DNA of 52,336 nucleotides. Origin: Acidiphilium sp. PA (GTDB taxonomy: Bacteria > Pseudomonadota > Alphaproteobacteria > Acetobacterales > Acetobacteraceae). Positions 15,207 through 24,123 of the stretch are shown piece after piece. Where the stretch lies: NCBI RefSeq assembly GCF_026191915.1, contig NZ_JAIMBY010000017.1, forward strand, positions 29,268 to 81,603, given 5' to 3'. Each line of letters begins with the position of its first letter. The stretch's first letter is position 1. A program made the position numbers and the translations under genes. The notes under the pieces were generated by a model. It saw nothing but the letters and a program-made list of their open reading frames with translations, searched no databases and was not told the origin of the DNA.

Positions 15207-16034
15207 ATGAATATAAAATCGGTCACTCTACCAATCACCACGTTCACGGCCCTGCTCGCGAGCACTCCGCTCTTCGCACAGGCCCGTCCTGCGATCCCAA
15301 CGGTGCATCCCAACCGGCTCACCGTCGCCTACCGCACCGATGACAAACCGATCTCCTTCATAGCCGACGGCAAGCCCAATGGTTTCCTGGTCGCGTTCGA
15401 ACAAGCCATCGGCAAGCAAATCGGCCTGAAAGTTGAATTCGTCTCCACCGATTTCGCCAGCATGCTCCCCTCAGTGAAAAACCATGTTTATGACAGCGCC
15501 GCCTTCCCGGTTCTGGTTACGCCGGCGCGGCGCAAAATCGTCGATTTCACGACCCCAATCGCCTATGCCGAGGCGCGCCTGGTCAGCCGCACCGATGCGC
15601 CGATCTCCAGAATCGATGGGGCAGCGAAAAAAACGATCGCCATCACCCAAGGCAGCGCCCTGATCCCGCTGCTCCGACGCATCGCGCCCGGCGTCAAAGT
15701 CAAGCAATTCCCCAACATCGCCGCGAGCACCAATGCGCTCCTTGCCGATCAGGTGGATGGGCTGTTCACCGGACTTGCCACTGCCGACCATTTGGTCGCC
15801 CAACACAACGGGCTTAGCGAATCGCAAATCGTCAATAGCGGCGAAGCCGCGTTCCCGGTCGCCAAATCCAACCCGAAATTGCGCGCCGCCCTGAATACCG
15901 CCATTGCCCACTTGATGAAAAATGGAACGTATACGAGGCTGTTTCAGAGATGGAACCCGAGCAATGTCGCCATCCCCGACGCGCTCTACGCGCGCTATCC
16001 CGGTATGCCGCATGAACAACCTGCCAAACAATAG
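15207..16034 (+). CDS. ABC transporter substrate-binding protein, polar amino acid type
   Basis: 275 residues from ATG at 15207, after TGAGGA. A signal peptide (cleavage near LFAQA) precedes a PF00497 type II binding fold: LTVAYRTDDKPISFIADGK, GFLVAFEQAIGKQIGLKVEFV and ITQGSAL. It should deliver a small polar, amino-acid-like ligand to the permease that follows 23 bp later. The residues that normally bind the alpha-amino and carboxylate groups are not all clear (the family R in a T-G-R-type stretch is not obvious), so the ligand may not be a standard amino acid. Confidence 0.88.
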   Translation: MNIKSVTLPITTFTALLASTPLFAQARPAIPTVHPNRLTVAYRTDDKPISFIADGKPNGFLVAFEQAIGKQIGLKVEFVSTDFASMLPSVKNHVYDSAAFPVLVTPARRKIVDFTTPIAYAEARLVSRTDAPISRIDGAAKKTIAITQGSALIPLLRRIAPGVKVKQFPNIAASTNALLADQVDGLFTGLATADHLVAQHNGLSESQIVNSGEAAFPVAKSNPKLRAALNTAIAHLMKNGTYTRLFQRWNPSNVAIPDALYARYPGMPHEQPAKQ

Positions 16035-16057
16035 CCGCATCTGACCCACGCTGACCC

Positions 16058-16789
16058 ATGCTTAAAGGTCTCCACGGCATCCAGCAGACTTTTTTCGATC
16101 TGCACCTGATATTAGGGGTCATGCCCAGCCTGCTGCGCGTGGGTCTGCCCAACACCATCATCCTCGCGCTATCAGCAACCCTCATCGGCATCGTGATTGG
16201 CCTGATCATCGCCATCGGGCTGATCTCAAGCCGCCGTCCGGTCGGCCTGCTTTGCCGAGTCTACGTCGATATTCTGCGCGGCCTGCCGCATATTCTCACC
16301 ATCTATCTCATCGGCCAGGGTCTACCGCTGGCTGGCCTCAGCCTTTTCGGCCATGATACCTACGCCTATGCTGCCCTCGCAATCGGGCTGATCGAGGGCG
16401 CTTACATGGCCGAAATTTTCCGCGCTGGTCTGCAATCGGTCGACCGCGGCCAAATCGAGGCCGCCCGCACCCTGGGTATGACCCGCGCCCAGACCATGCT
16501 GCTAATCATCATCCCGCAAGGCATCCGCCGCGTCCTGCCGCCACTCACCGGACAATTCATCCTGGTCATTAAAGGCACGGCCTTGGTATTCTTGTTGGGC
16601 CTCACCGCATCCCAGCGCGATCTGTTCTCGATTGCCCAGGATTCTGCAATCAATAATGCCAATCTCTCGCCGCTCACCGCTGCAGGGCTGATCTATCTCG
16701 CCCTCACCGTGCCCATGACCTACGCGGTGAATGCATGGGAACGTCGCCTGCGCCTCGGCACAAATCCGCGCGCGCGCACGGCGTTATAG
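16058..16789 (+). CDS. ABC transporter permease, HisM/GlnP family
   Basis: 243 residues with about five membrane helices and the EAA loop EAARTLGMTRAQTMLLIIIP (near residues 134-153), which contacts the ATPase. The upstream stretch VDILRGLPHILTIYLIGQGL is the conserved Arg-Gly-Pro/Leu-Pro region of the amino-acid permease family. It would form a homodimer, since only one permease gene is present. Its stop lies 2 bp before the ATPase start, indicating coupled translation. Confidence 0.93.
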   Translation: MLKGLHGIQQTFFDLHLILGVMPSLLRVGLPNTIILALSATLIGIVIGLIIAIGLISSRRPVGLLCRVYVDILRGLPHILTIYLIGQGLPLAGLSLFGHDTYAYAALAIGLIEGAYMAEIFRAGLQSVDRGQIEAARTLGMTRAQTMLLIIIPQGIRRVLPPLTGQFILVIKGTALVFLLGLTASQRDLFSIAQDSAINNANLSPLTAAGLIYLALTVPMTYAVNAWERRLRLGTNPRARTAL

Positions 16790-16791
16790 AA

Positions 16792-17541
16792 ATGCAACCG
16801 ATGGCCCCTTCGACCGGCGGCGTGCGCTTTGAGCATATCACCAAATCGTTCGGTTCCGTGAAAGTTCTCGACGATATCACGCTCGATGTTCCGCGCGCCA
16901 TGACCACCTGCATCATCGGCCCGTCCGGCTCTGGCAAATCCACACTGCTGCGCTGCGCCAATCTGCTCGAGCGACCCGAAGCGGGCCGCATCATGGTCGA
17001 TGGTACAACCATCACCGATCCCGGCGTCGATATCGATGCCATTCGCAGCCGCGTCGGCATGGTATTCCAGCATTTTCACCTGTTTAGCCATCTCAGCGTG
17101 CTCGATAATGTCGCTTTGGCACTCCGCAAAGTCCGCCGCCTGCCGCGTGCCGAAGCCGAGGAGCGCGCCATTGCCAAGCTGAACGATGTTGGGTTGCGCG
17201 GCCTTGAGCGCCGCCGCCCCACTGATCTCTCTGGCGGCCAGCAACAGCGTGTCGCCATCGCCCGTGCGTTAGCGGTGGAACCCGCGATCATGCTGTTCGA
17301 TGAAGCAACATCCGCCCTTGATCCCGAGTTGGTCAAGGGTGTGCTCGCCATCATGCGCGAACTCGCGGCCTCCGGCATGACCATGCTTGTCGTTACACAC
17401 GAAATGCGATTCGCCCGCGAAGCCGCCAGCCAAGTGATCTTCATGGACCACGGAAAAATCATCGAAGCGGCATCACCGGCGGTATTGTTCGATCATCCGC
17501 AAAGCCCGCGCCTGCGACAATTTCTCAATCAGGTTCTCTAA
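16792..17541 (+). CDS. ABC transporter ATP-binding protein, amino acid type
   Basis: 249 residues from ATG at 16792. All nucleotide-binding motifs are intact: Walker A GPSGSGKST, Q-loop GMVFQHFHLF, signature LSGGQQQRVAIARAL, Walker B IMLFDEATSALDPE and the H-loop VVTHEM. The HisP/GlnQ-like pattern matches the neighbouring permease and binding protein, so the importer is complete. It is followed after 17 bp by the lyase gene in the same direction. Confidence 0.95.
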   Translation: MQPMAPSTGGVRFEHITKSFGSVKVLDDITLDVPRAMTTCIIGPSGSGKSTLLRCANLLERPEAGRIMVDGTTITDPGVDIDAIRSRVGMVFQHFHLFSHLSVLDNVALALRKVRRLPRAEAEERAIAKLNDVGLRGLERRRPTDLSGGQQQRVAIARALAVEPAIMLFDEATSALDPELVKGVLAIMRELAASGMTMLVVTHEMRFAREAASQVIFMDHGKIIEAASPAVLFDHPQSPRLRQFLNQVL

Positions 17542-17558
17542 CATTGTCTGGACCCGCC

Positions 17559-18914
17559 ATGACCCGACCCACACGTCCATCCCGCCCCAGTGTCGCGCAA
17601 ATTCGTGATCTGTTTGCCCGCCGCTCATTGTGGCAATCCTGGTTGGATGTCGAAGCTGCTCTGGCGGAAAGCCAGGCGGAGCTCGGTATCATTCCTGCCG
17701 AGGCCGCTTACGAAATTCGCACTAAAGCCCGCGTCGAATGCCTGGATGAAGCCGCACTGACCGCTGACATCGCCCGTACTCGCGCCCCCATCGTCGCCCT
17801 CGCCCGTAGCCTCGCCGCAGCCTGCGCGGCCGAGGCGGGCGGCTATGTGCATTGGGGAGCCACCACGCAAAATGTGGTGCAAACTGGCCGAACCCTGTTG
17901 ATGCAGCGGGCCCACCACGCCCTCATGCAGTGTTTTGACGATATTTTGGCAAAGCTGGCCGATCTTGCCGAGCACGAAGCCAAAACCGTCATCGTCGCGC
18001 GCACCAATCTGCGCCACGCATTGCCGATTACCTTCGGCTTTAAAGTCGCCGGCTGGATTGAAGAGTGGCTGCGTCACCGTGAGCGATTCGCACAGGCCGC
18101 ACGTCGGGTTTTTTGTGCGCAGTGGGGCGGTGCGGTCGGCGCCATGCACGCCATCGGGCCGCTCGGCCCTGAACTGAACCGCAACCTCGCCGCACGCCTC
18201 GGCCTTGGGCATTTCACCGTTCCCTCGCGTGCCGGGCTTGATTATTTTGCCGAATACATCCTGCTGCTGGGTCTGTTCGGCACAACCTGCTCAAAAATCG
18301 CCCGCGATCTCTATAGCATGATGGCGGATGAAATCGATGAAGTGACCGAGACCCTCGGCGATGACGTGGTTGGCTCCAGCACTATGCCCCATAAGGTCAA
18401 TTCCAAAGTTGCCGTGCATGTCATTTCGTTAGCGGCCCGCCTGCGCACGCAAATCCCGCTCGCGTTGGAAGCGATGCAGCCCAGCTTCGAAGGTGATGGC
18501 GCGCATAATCAAATGATCTCCGCCATGGTCGATCAAGCCTGTCCCCTCGCCTATGAGCTTATCACCATGATGGATGAACTGATCGGCGGTATAGGTTTGC
18601 ATCCCGTGCAAATGCGCGAAAATCTCGCCCGCTCCGGCGAATTTTTGGCCTCGGAAAACGCCATGATGGCATTAGCGCCCTTGCTTGGGCGCAGCCGCGC
18701 GCATGATGTGGTGCATCACGCGGTGCACGAAGCCGCGCACAAGCATATATCGCTCACCGACGCCGTAATGGCCGACCGATCACTCCCGCCCAGCGTCACG
18801 GCCGATCTGGTGCGCAACGCACTCGATGCCACGCAATATACCGGCCTCAGCGAAACCCTTGCGCTCGACATGGCCCGCATCGCCCGCGCCGCTCTGGCTC
18901 AGCCAGCCGGATAA
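17559..18914 (+). CDS. Fumarase/aspartase-superfamily lyase (adenylosuccinate lyase-like)
   Basis: 451 residues from ATG at 17559; a TTG five codons earlier is possible. It has the superfamily signature GSSTMPHKVN, the upstream VHWGATTQNVVQTG catalytic-His region and the usual length. The C-terminal part is adenylosuccinate-lyase-like. These enzymes are tetramers that eliminate fumarate or open a lactone: purB, 3-carboxymuconate cycloisomerase and related enzymes with unknown substrates. Its position in a transport operon argues against the housekeeping purB role and for catabolism of the imported compound, perhaps an N-succinyl-type or imino-dicarboxylate compound. That substrate is inference. 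Confidence 0.82.
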   Translation: MTRPTRPSRPSVAQIRDLFARRSLWQSWLDVEAALAESQAELGIIPAEAAYEIRTKARVECLDEAALTADIARTRAPIVALARSLAAACAAEAGGYVHWGATTQNVVQTGRTLLMQRAHHALMQCFDDILAKLADLAEHEAKTVIVARTNLRHALPITFGFKVAGWIEEWLRHRERFAQAARRVFCAQWGGAVGAMHAIGPLGPELNRNLAARLGLGHFTVPSRAGLDYFAEYILLLGLFGTTCSKIARDLYSMMADEIDEVTETLGDDVVGSSTMPHKVNSKVAVHVISLAARLRTQIPLALEAMQPSFEGDGAHNQMISAMVDQACPLAYELITMMDELIGGIGLHPVQMRENLARSGEFLASENAMMALAPLLGRSRAHDVVHHAVHEAAHKHISLTDAVMADRSLPPSVTADLVRNALDATQYTGLSETLALDMARIARAALAQPAG

Positions 18915-19189
18915 AACAGCCGCAACAGCTTTGCCGTATGGGGTCGGCTTCCTTTAATTCGGTCCTGTCTGAATTTATGAGAAAACCGGAATCGCGCGGT
19001 GAAGGGGTTACCGACAGCGTCGGGTCTCCCTGTGGCCTGCCCACGAGGCGCCGGAGCGCGCAGCCAGGCCAGGGATCCCGCGTGCCAGGCACAGCGGCAA
19101 TAAGCATAGGGTGGATGTTCGCGACGTGCGGAGCGGGCCGATGCATATGCTGAGCGCTGGCTGCGATTGGCGCTCGATGCCAAAAGACC

Positions 19190-19600
19190 TCCACCACGCA
19201 GCACGGTCAGTCGCTATTCCTGCCGCTGGTTAGGAGATGGCACACTCAATCGGCTGCCCTATACGCTTTGCGTGCGGTACCGGGAGCGGGCGGGCCGTGA
19301 AGCCAGTCCGACAGCGGTGATCATCGACAGGCGGAGCGTGAAAAGTGCCGAAAAAGGCGGTGCCGGATTGATCAACCGGACTTTGGTGGCGGCGGGAAAG
19401 TCAAGAGCAAAAAGCGGCATGTCGTCCTCGATATGCACGGTTGCTGGCGGATGCCGTCGTGCGTGCAGCCGGCACCCAGGAGCGTGACGACGTGCTGCTG
19501 ATGGCAAGGTTGTTCGGACTGACCCGTTCTTGCTGAAACTTTACGCCGATGCAGACCGACCCATAAAGATTTCGGACCGACTCTGAGAGCTTTGACCGCT
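19190..19600 (+). pseudogene. Decayed IS5-family transposase
   Basis: Fragments in shifting frames match the IS5 core: GDGTLNRLPYTLCVRYRERAG, then SPTAVIIDRRSVKSAEKGGAG (first catalytic D), the remnant of KKIKGRKRHVVLD, and LLKLYADADRP (second catalytic region). Internal stops and frameshifts exclude function. The flanks from 18915 to 19190 and 19600 to 19877 have no gene I recognise. It is related to, but distinct from, the intact element at 553-1484. Confidence 0.78.
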
Positions 19601-19877
19601 ACTTCACTCCATCAAAGAGGCGGCCGGCTGCTGATGTCGCGGCTGCCGTGCTATTTGATTAACCAGCGGCGTCCCTACGCCGGAAATGGCTTGCACTTAT
19701 CATGGGCCAGATCATCAATGTTACTTGGGCCTACATGCGTGTCCGTCCTGTCCGTCTAACACCCGAGTGATTGGACCTGTGCATTTCATGAATAGTTTGC
19801 CACGCTGGGTCGATTGGCGGGCTGCACGCCATATAGCATCGGGCTGCGGATCAGCTGACTTATTCATGGGGGATGCG

Positions 19878-20369
19878 ATGCATTTGGCGAAAGCAATGGC
19901 GACAAGCGGGCTCGGTGTAATCGCCGCATTGGCGGTTGGCGGACGGTTTGGGCCGGGACCGAAGCACAAACGGACAACGGCCTGGTATGCAAGCTTGCGC
20001 AAACCCGGATTCACGCCGCCTGGCCCCGCCTATGGCCTGGCGTGGACCGTGCTCGGGGGGTTGTTGATTTATTCTGGCACGCGGTTGCTGAGCGCTCCAG
20101 CGCAACCCGGGAAACGGGAGGCGATCGCGTTGTGGGCCGCCAATGTCGTCGGCATTGCTGTGTGGCCGGCGGTGTTTTTCGGGCGCAAGAACCTTCCCGC
20201 GAGCGTTGTGACGGCGGGTGGCATGACGGGCATTGCCGCAGTTGCAGCCGCAGCGGCCGCACGGATCGATCGCAACGCCGGGGTGGCGAGCCTGCCGCTG
20301 ATTGGATGGCTGGCGTTCGCCAGCGTGTTGGATGGTGAGATCTGGCGCGAGAATCGGCGACGTCGCTGA
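19878..20369 (+). CDS. TspO/MBR family protein (tryptophan-rich sensory protein)
   Basis: 163 residues from ATG at 19878, preceded by GGGGGA. Five membrane helices and the TspO hallmark WYASLRKPGFTPPGPAYG followed by LAWTVLGGLLIYS identify the family, which binds tetrapyrroles and affects stress or porphyrin handling. The C-terminus (LPLIGWLAFASVLDGEIW) retains the typical last helix. An open frame extends 64 codons upstream but runs through IS-remnant-like sequence and is rejected. It is flanked by decayed IS and a 738-bp gap, so it is monocistronic. Confidence 0.85.
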   Translation: MHLAKAMATSGLGVIAALAVGGRFGPGPKHKRTTAWYASLRKPGFTPPGPAYGLAWTVLGGLLIYSGTRLLSAPAQPGKREAIALWAANVVGIAVWPAVFFGRKNLPASVVTAGGMTGIAAVAAAAAARIDRNAGVASLPLIGWLAFASVLDGEIWRENRRRR

Positions 20370-21107
20370 TCACCTTCGTTTTCGCGGAACGATGGGGATG
20401 CGCGTCGAGACGGTGCACAGAGGCGAGCCGCACGAATGACAAAGTTACCGGTGGGTCTTTATATTTCATGGTGATCTCCGCTCTGGAGGAAGATGTCACT
20501 CATTACGGGTCCAACGATTTTTTTATTGTCTTACTGGGAATATGGCAGAAAATCACTGCATCTTCATTGACGAATAAAAGACGCATACCGCGGCCCACTT
20601 CGCCGGCTCGTAAACCCCATGAACGCCGACAATAGAATACGGCGAATGGGACACATTTAGCACGGATTAAGGGCACACTCACACGCGATTCGCGCGAAAA
20701 TCCCTCGCATCGGTGGACCAGCAATATTTTTTGAAAGTATGCACTTTTGCTGGTTGTCCGTACGGCGTGGACGGAGGCCAGTTCCGATGTGCGAGCAACC
20801 GCCTCGCCCGCGAGCAGCCTGTCAGCAGCGGAACAAATGGCCGTATCATTTGATGCGATGGGCTTGTAACTCCAGTTTTATCGGCGGCGATATATTAGAC
20901 CGGCTGCTTTGATCTCGCGGCTTCCGCACGGCCGCTCATGTGCAGCATTTTGTCAGCCGGTCTGGATTTCATCAGCGACACGCGGTTATTCAATGGGTAA
21001 TTATAATTATCACGAACTGAATTAAATTAGGTTTAACGACTTGGATAAATCGTGATGTATTCACATTTATGTTATGCCGTTATAGTCAAAAAGGGCTCGC
21101 CGCTGCG
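20370..21107. other. 738-bp gene-free region upstream of the glycosyltransferase cluster
   Basis: I see no coding sequence. The right third (20990-21070) is strikingly A/T-rich for this genome, including TAATTATAATTATCAC and further T/A runs, and is the probable promoter region of the glycosyltransferase operon. Such a region could also bind an H-NS-like silencer. No terminator was recognised. Confidence 0.45.
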
Positions 21108-22160
21108 ATGAAGATTGCGATGATCAGCCATTTGAAATACTCAATTGGCGAGCCTTTCGCGGGTGGTCTCGAGATGCACACGCATCTTTTGACAATGGCA
21201 CTACGGGCAAAGGGGCATGAAGTGACTCTTTTCGCGGCGACGGGGTCCGATCCAGCCACGGGGGCTATCGAATTGTGTCCGCCGACCGGGGAAAATTCGG
21301 CAGCGAGCGCGCGGGCTGAGCATCGTGTCTATGCGCGCTTGATGGATCGGCTGGCTGCGAGCGATGTTGATGTTGTCCACAACAACAGTCTGCATCAGGG
21401 TCCGCTCGAGCGGTGCGGAAATCTTAAAATACCGATGGTCACGACGCTGCATACCCCGCCTTTCGAGTCACTGGCACGCGCGGCGGTGCAGGTCACCGCG
21501 CCTTTTCATCGTTTTGTTTCCGTATCGAAAACTTTGGCTGGATTCTGGGCCCATCTGGTTATAGTTGATGATTTGATAACCAACGGCGTCGATCTTTCAG
21601 ATTTTCAGTTCATGGCGGCGCCGGCGCAGGTCCGTTATTGGGTCTGGTACGGGCGGATCGTGCCGGAAAAAGGCTTGCATCTCGCAATCGATGCGGCGGT
21701 GGCTGCTGGGGTTGAGTTCCGTTTCGCCGGGCCCATTGCGGATGAGGCGTATTTTGCGGGCGCTATCGTTCCACGTCTGGCCCACGGTGTGACATATGCC
21801 GGTCATCTCACGCATCAGGCGCTGGCAGTGCTGGTTGGTGGCGCACGCGTGTGCCTGTGTACGCCGCGCTGGGACGAGCCGTTCGGTCTGGTGATCGCCG
21901 AGGCGCTGGCCTGCGGCACGCCGGTGGCGGGATTCCGTCGTGGCGCTCTGCCGGAGTTGCTCGATTCTGCGAGCGGCGTTCTGATCGAGGGGGAAGACCC
22001 GGTGCGGTTGGCGGTCGCCGCTCTGGCGGCGGAGGGCCTGGCGCGCACCGCCTGCCACGCCCGTGCGGTACGGCATTGGGATGCCGGGCGCATGGTAGGC
22101 CAATATGAAGATTTATACGCCGCGCTGATCGATCGGCAGGCAGTACGGCGCGCGGCATGA
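21108..22160 (+). CDS. Glycosyltransferase family 4
   Basis: 350 residues from ATG at 21108; the upstream 13 codons lack conservation. The N-terminal Rossmann half starts MKIAMISHLKYSIGEPFAGG with GGLEMHTHLLTMALRAKGHE. The C-terminal half has VWYGRIVPEKGLHLAIDA and the donor-binding EPFGLVIAEALACGTPVAGF, the GT4 E-x7-E motif. It is a retaining, nucleotide-sugar-dependent enzyme of the GT-B fold. It is the first of four translationally coupled glycosyltransferases, so it acts in building one glycan or glycolipid. The acceptor is unknown. Confidence 0.88.
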   Translation: MKIAMISHLKYSIGEPFAGGLEMHTHLLTMALRAKGHEVTLFAATGSDPATGAIELCPPTGENSAASARAEHRVYARLMDRLAASDVDVVHNNSLHQGPLERCGNLKIPMVTTLHTPPFESLARAAVQVTAPFHRFVSVSKTLAGFWAHLVIVDDLITNGVDLSDFQFMAAPAQVRYWVWYGRIVPEKGLHLAIDAAVAAGVEFRFAGPIADEAYFAGAIVPRLAHGVTYAGHLTHQALAVLVGGARVCLCTPRWDEPFGLVIAEALACGTPVAGFRRGALPELLDSASGVLIEGEDPVRLAVAALAAEGLARTACHARAVRHWDAGRMVGQYEDLYAALIDRQAVRRAA

Positions 22161-23107
22161 CGGGGGGATATACGGGGCGGGATTTGCCGTTTCAAATCGC
22201 GCTGCCAGCCCGCGATGAGGCGGCACAGTTCGGGGCGTTGCTCGATGCGCTGGCGGCGCAGGATGTCACGGGACCGATCGGGGTTTCCGTGTGTCTGAAC
22301 AACACGACGGACGGATCCGCCATGATCATTGCCGAGCACGGTGCGCGCGCGTCCGGGCGGTTGGTGATCGACGTGATCGAACAGTGGTTTCCGCCTGAGA
22401 CGGCCCATGCAGGTAGCGCGCGACGTTGTGCGATGGATGCCGCAGCGGATCGCCTCGCGGGGCGGCCGGATGCGCTCATCATCACCACCGATGCCGATAC
22501 CAGGCCCCCGCCCACGTGGATCGGGGCGATGCTGGCGGCGGCGCAGGCTGGGGCGGATATCATTGGTGGGAGGCTCGATCTCGATGGCGAGAGCGATCTG
22601 CCGCCAGCGGTGATGCGACTGCATCTGTTATGGGCGAGATACTGGTCTGCCGTCCGTGACATCGAAGATACGATCGATCCGCGGGAATGGGATCCGCCGC
22701 CGAGACATGGCGATCACACCGGGGCCAGTCTTGCGGTTCGGCTGGGCTTGTACCGGGCCGTTGGGGGCGTCCCGCCGATCGCGCTGGGTGAGGATCGGGC
22801 GTTGGTGGACGCCTGCTGCGCGGCGGGCGGTCGTCTGATCCACCCGCAATCGGTGTGGACGCGGGTCTCACCGCGCCGGATCGGTCGCGCATCGGGCGGT
22901 ATGGCGGCATCGATGGCGGTCTTGTTCGACAATGCCGCGGCCGGAGTAGACCCGATGGTGCCTGGGCTCAATCATTGGCGTGCGCGGGCCGCGTGGCGGC
23001 GGGCGCTGCGACAAGCGGGGCGTGACGCGACGATACCCGACGCGGAGCGGCGGTTGCCGCCAATGCCGGACGATACGCCCCTCAGCCTTGCCGCACCTGC
23101 GTCATGA
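22157..23107 (+). CDS. Glycosyltransferase, GT2/GT-A type
   Basis: 316 residues. The start ATG overlaps the previous stop (ATGA). The GT-A nucleotide-binding domain shows FQIALPARDEAAQFGALLDAL, a VCLNNTTDGS strand-loop, a D-x-D element in ITTDADTRPPPTWI and the later GEDRALVDACCAAGG, where ED is the usual catalytic pair. Inverting transfer from a nucleotide sugar is expected. No membrane helices are predicted, so it acts at the cytoplasmic side. It is slightly unusual that the acceptor domain is short. Confidence 0.8.
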   Translation: MTGGYTGRDLPFQIALPARDEAAQFGALLDALAAQDVTGPIGVSVCLNNTTDGSAMIIAEHGARASGRLVIDVIEQWFPPETAHAGSARRCAMDAAADRLAGRPDALIITTDADTRPPPTWIGAMLAAAQAGADIIGGRLDLDGESDLPPAVMRLHLLWARYWSAVRDIEDTIDPREWDPPPRHGDHTGASLAVRLGLYRAVGGVPPIALGEDRALVDACCAAGGRLIHPQSVWTRVSPRRIGRASGGMAASMAVLFDNAAAGVDPMVPGLNHWRARAAWRRALRQAGRDATIPDAERRLPPMPDDTPLSLAAPAS

Positions 23108-24123
23108 GCCGGTCGATCCTGTATTACGTGCATCATCATGGGCAGGGACATCTCGACCGGGCAAAGGCGATCGCCCTCCAGGCGCCCGAACGGTTCGTGT
23201 TGCTCGGAACCCGCATCGCAGGGCGCACCGGTGCAGTATGCAGCATGGATCTCGACGATGATCGGCCGAATGAGGATGGCGGGACGCGTTGCGCTGTGAC
23301 GCCGGCGTTGCATTACGCCCCGCAGGATCATCCTGGCATTCGCAACAGGGTCGCAACGATCGCGGAAACGATCGCGCGTCGGGCACCTGCGCTGTTCGTG
23401 GTCGATGTGTCGGTCGAGGTCGGATGGCTTGCTGTCCTGGCATCGGTGCCGATGGTTTATGTGCGATTGTCAGGTGATCGCAGCGATGTCGCGCACGAAA
23501 TGGTGTTCCGGGCCGCGCATCGCCTGATCGCGCCCTTCCACCAGGATTTGGATGATCCGGCGACACCCGCTTGGGTGGTGGATAAAACCATCTACCTGCC
23601 TGGTCTGACCGCGGCAGCGCCAGTTGCGCGCGCGAATGGGCCAAGGGTGCTCGTGGTCGCCGGGGCGGGTGGAACGGGCTACGATGGCGAGCGGATCGCC
23701 GCGGCATGCCGGGCGACGCCGGGGTTTCAGTGGCGGTGCATCGGGCCGGTTTCGCAGCCCGCCGTCTGTCCCGATAATCTGGTAATCGTCGGCTGGTCGC
23801 CGACACCGGAGCGGGAGATCGCAGCGGCGAGCGTGGTCGTAGGCGCCGCGGGCGATGGATTGGTCAGCGCGGTGTTGGCGGTCAATCGGCCGTTCATCTG
23901 CCTGCCGGAGGTGCGACCTTATCAGGAACAGCTGCGCAAGGCTGAGGCGCTCACGCGGATGAAGGCTGCGGTCGTCGAGGCGCAATGGCCCGAACCCGCC
24001 GCGTGGCCCGCGTTGCTTGAACGCGCATTGTGCCTGGATCCCCGGGCCACCGCGCATCTGCATGATGGCGCGGGTGTTGCGCACGCGGCGGAACAACTCA
24101 TCGCGATGGCGCAAATGGTATGA
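23104..24123 (+). CDS. GT-B glycosyltransferase, MurG/UGT-like
   Basis: 339 residues, starting at an ATGA overlap. The N-terminus ILYYVHHHGQGHLDRAKAIA is the glycine/histidine motif of MurG/UGT-like enzymes. A C-terminal domain carries VLVVAGAGGTGYDGERIAAA and VVGAAGDGLVSAVLAVNRPF, the expected donor-sugar binding region, with LPEVRPYQEQLRKAEAL. Residues typical of MurG itself (GGS in N-acetylglucosaminyl transfer) are only partly kept, so it is a relative rather than murG. It acts within the same coupled cluster. Confidence 0.72.
   Translation: MSRSILYYVHHHGQGHLDRAKAIALQAPERFVLLGTRIAGRTGAVCSMDLDDDRPNEDGGTRCAVTPALHYAPQDHPGIRNRVATIAETIARRAPALFVVDVSVEVGWLAVLASVPMVYVRLSGDRSDVAHEMVFRAAHRLIAPFHQDLDDPATPAWVVDKTIYLPGLTAAAPVARANGPRVLVVAGAGGTGYDGERIAAACRATPGFQWRCIGPVSQPAVCPDNLVIVGWSPTPEREIAAASVVVGAAGDGLVSAVLAVNRPFICLPEVRPYQEQLRKAEALTRMKAAVVEAQWPEPAAWPALLERALCLDPRATAHLHDGAGVAHAAEQLIAMAQMV

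Noticed and set aside
20503-20724. 73-residue minus-strand frame in the gap before the glycosyltransferases
   Set aside because: No ribosome site, no similarity that I recognise, and basic, Cys-scattered composition typical of chance frames.
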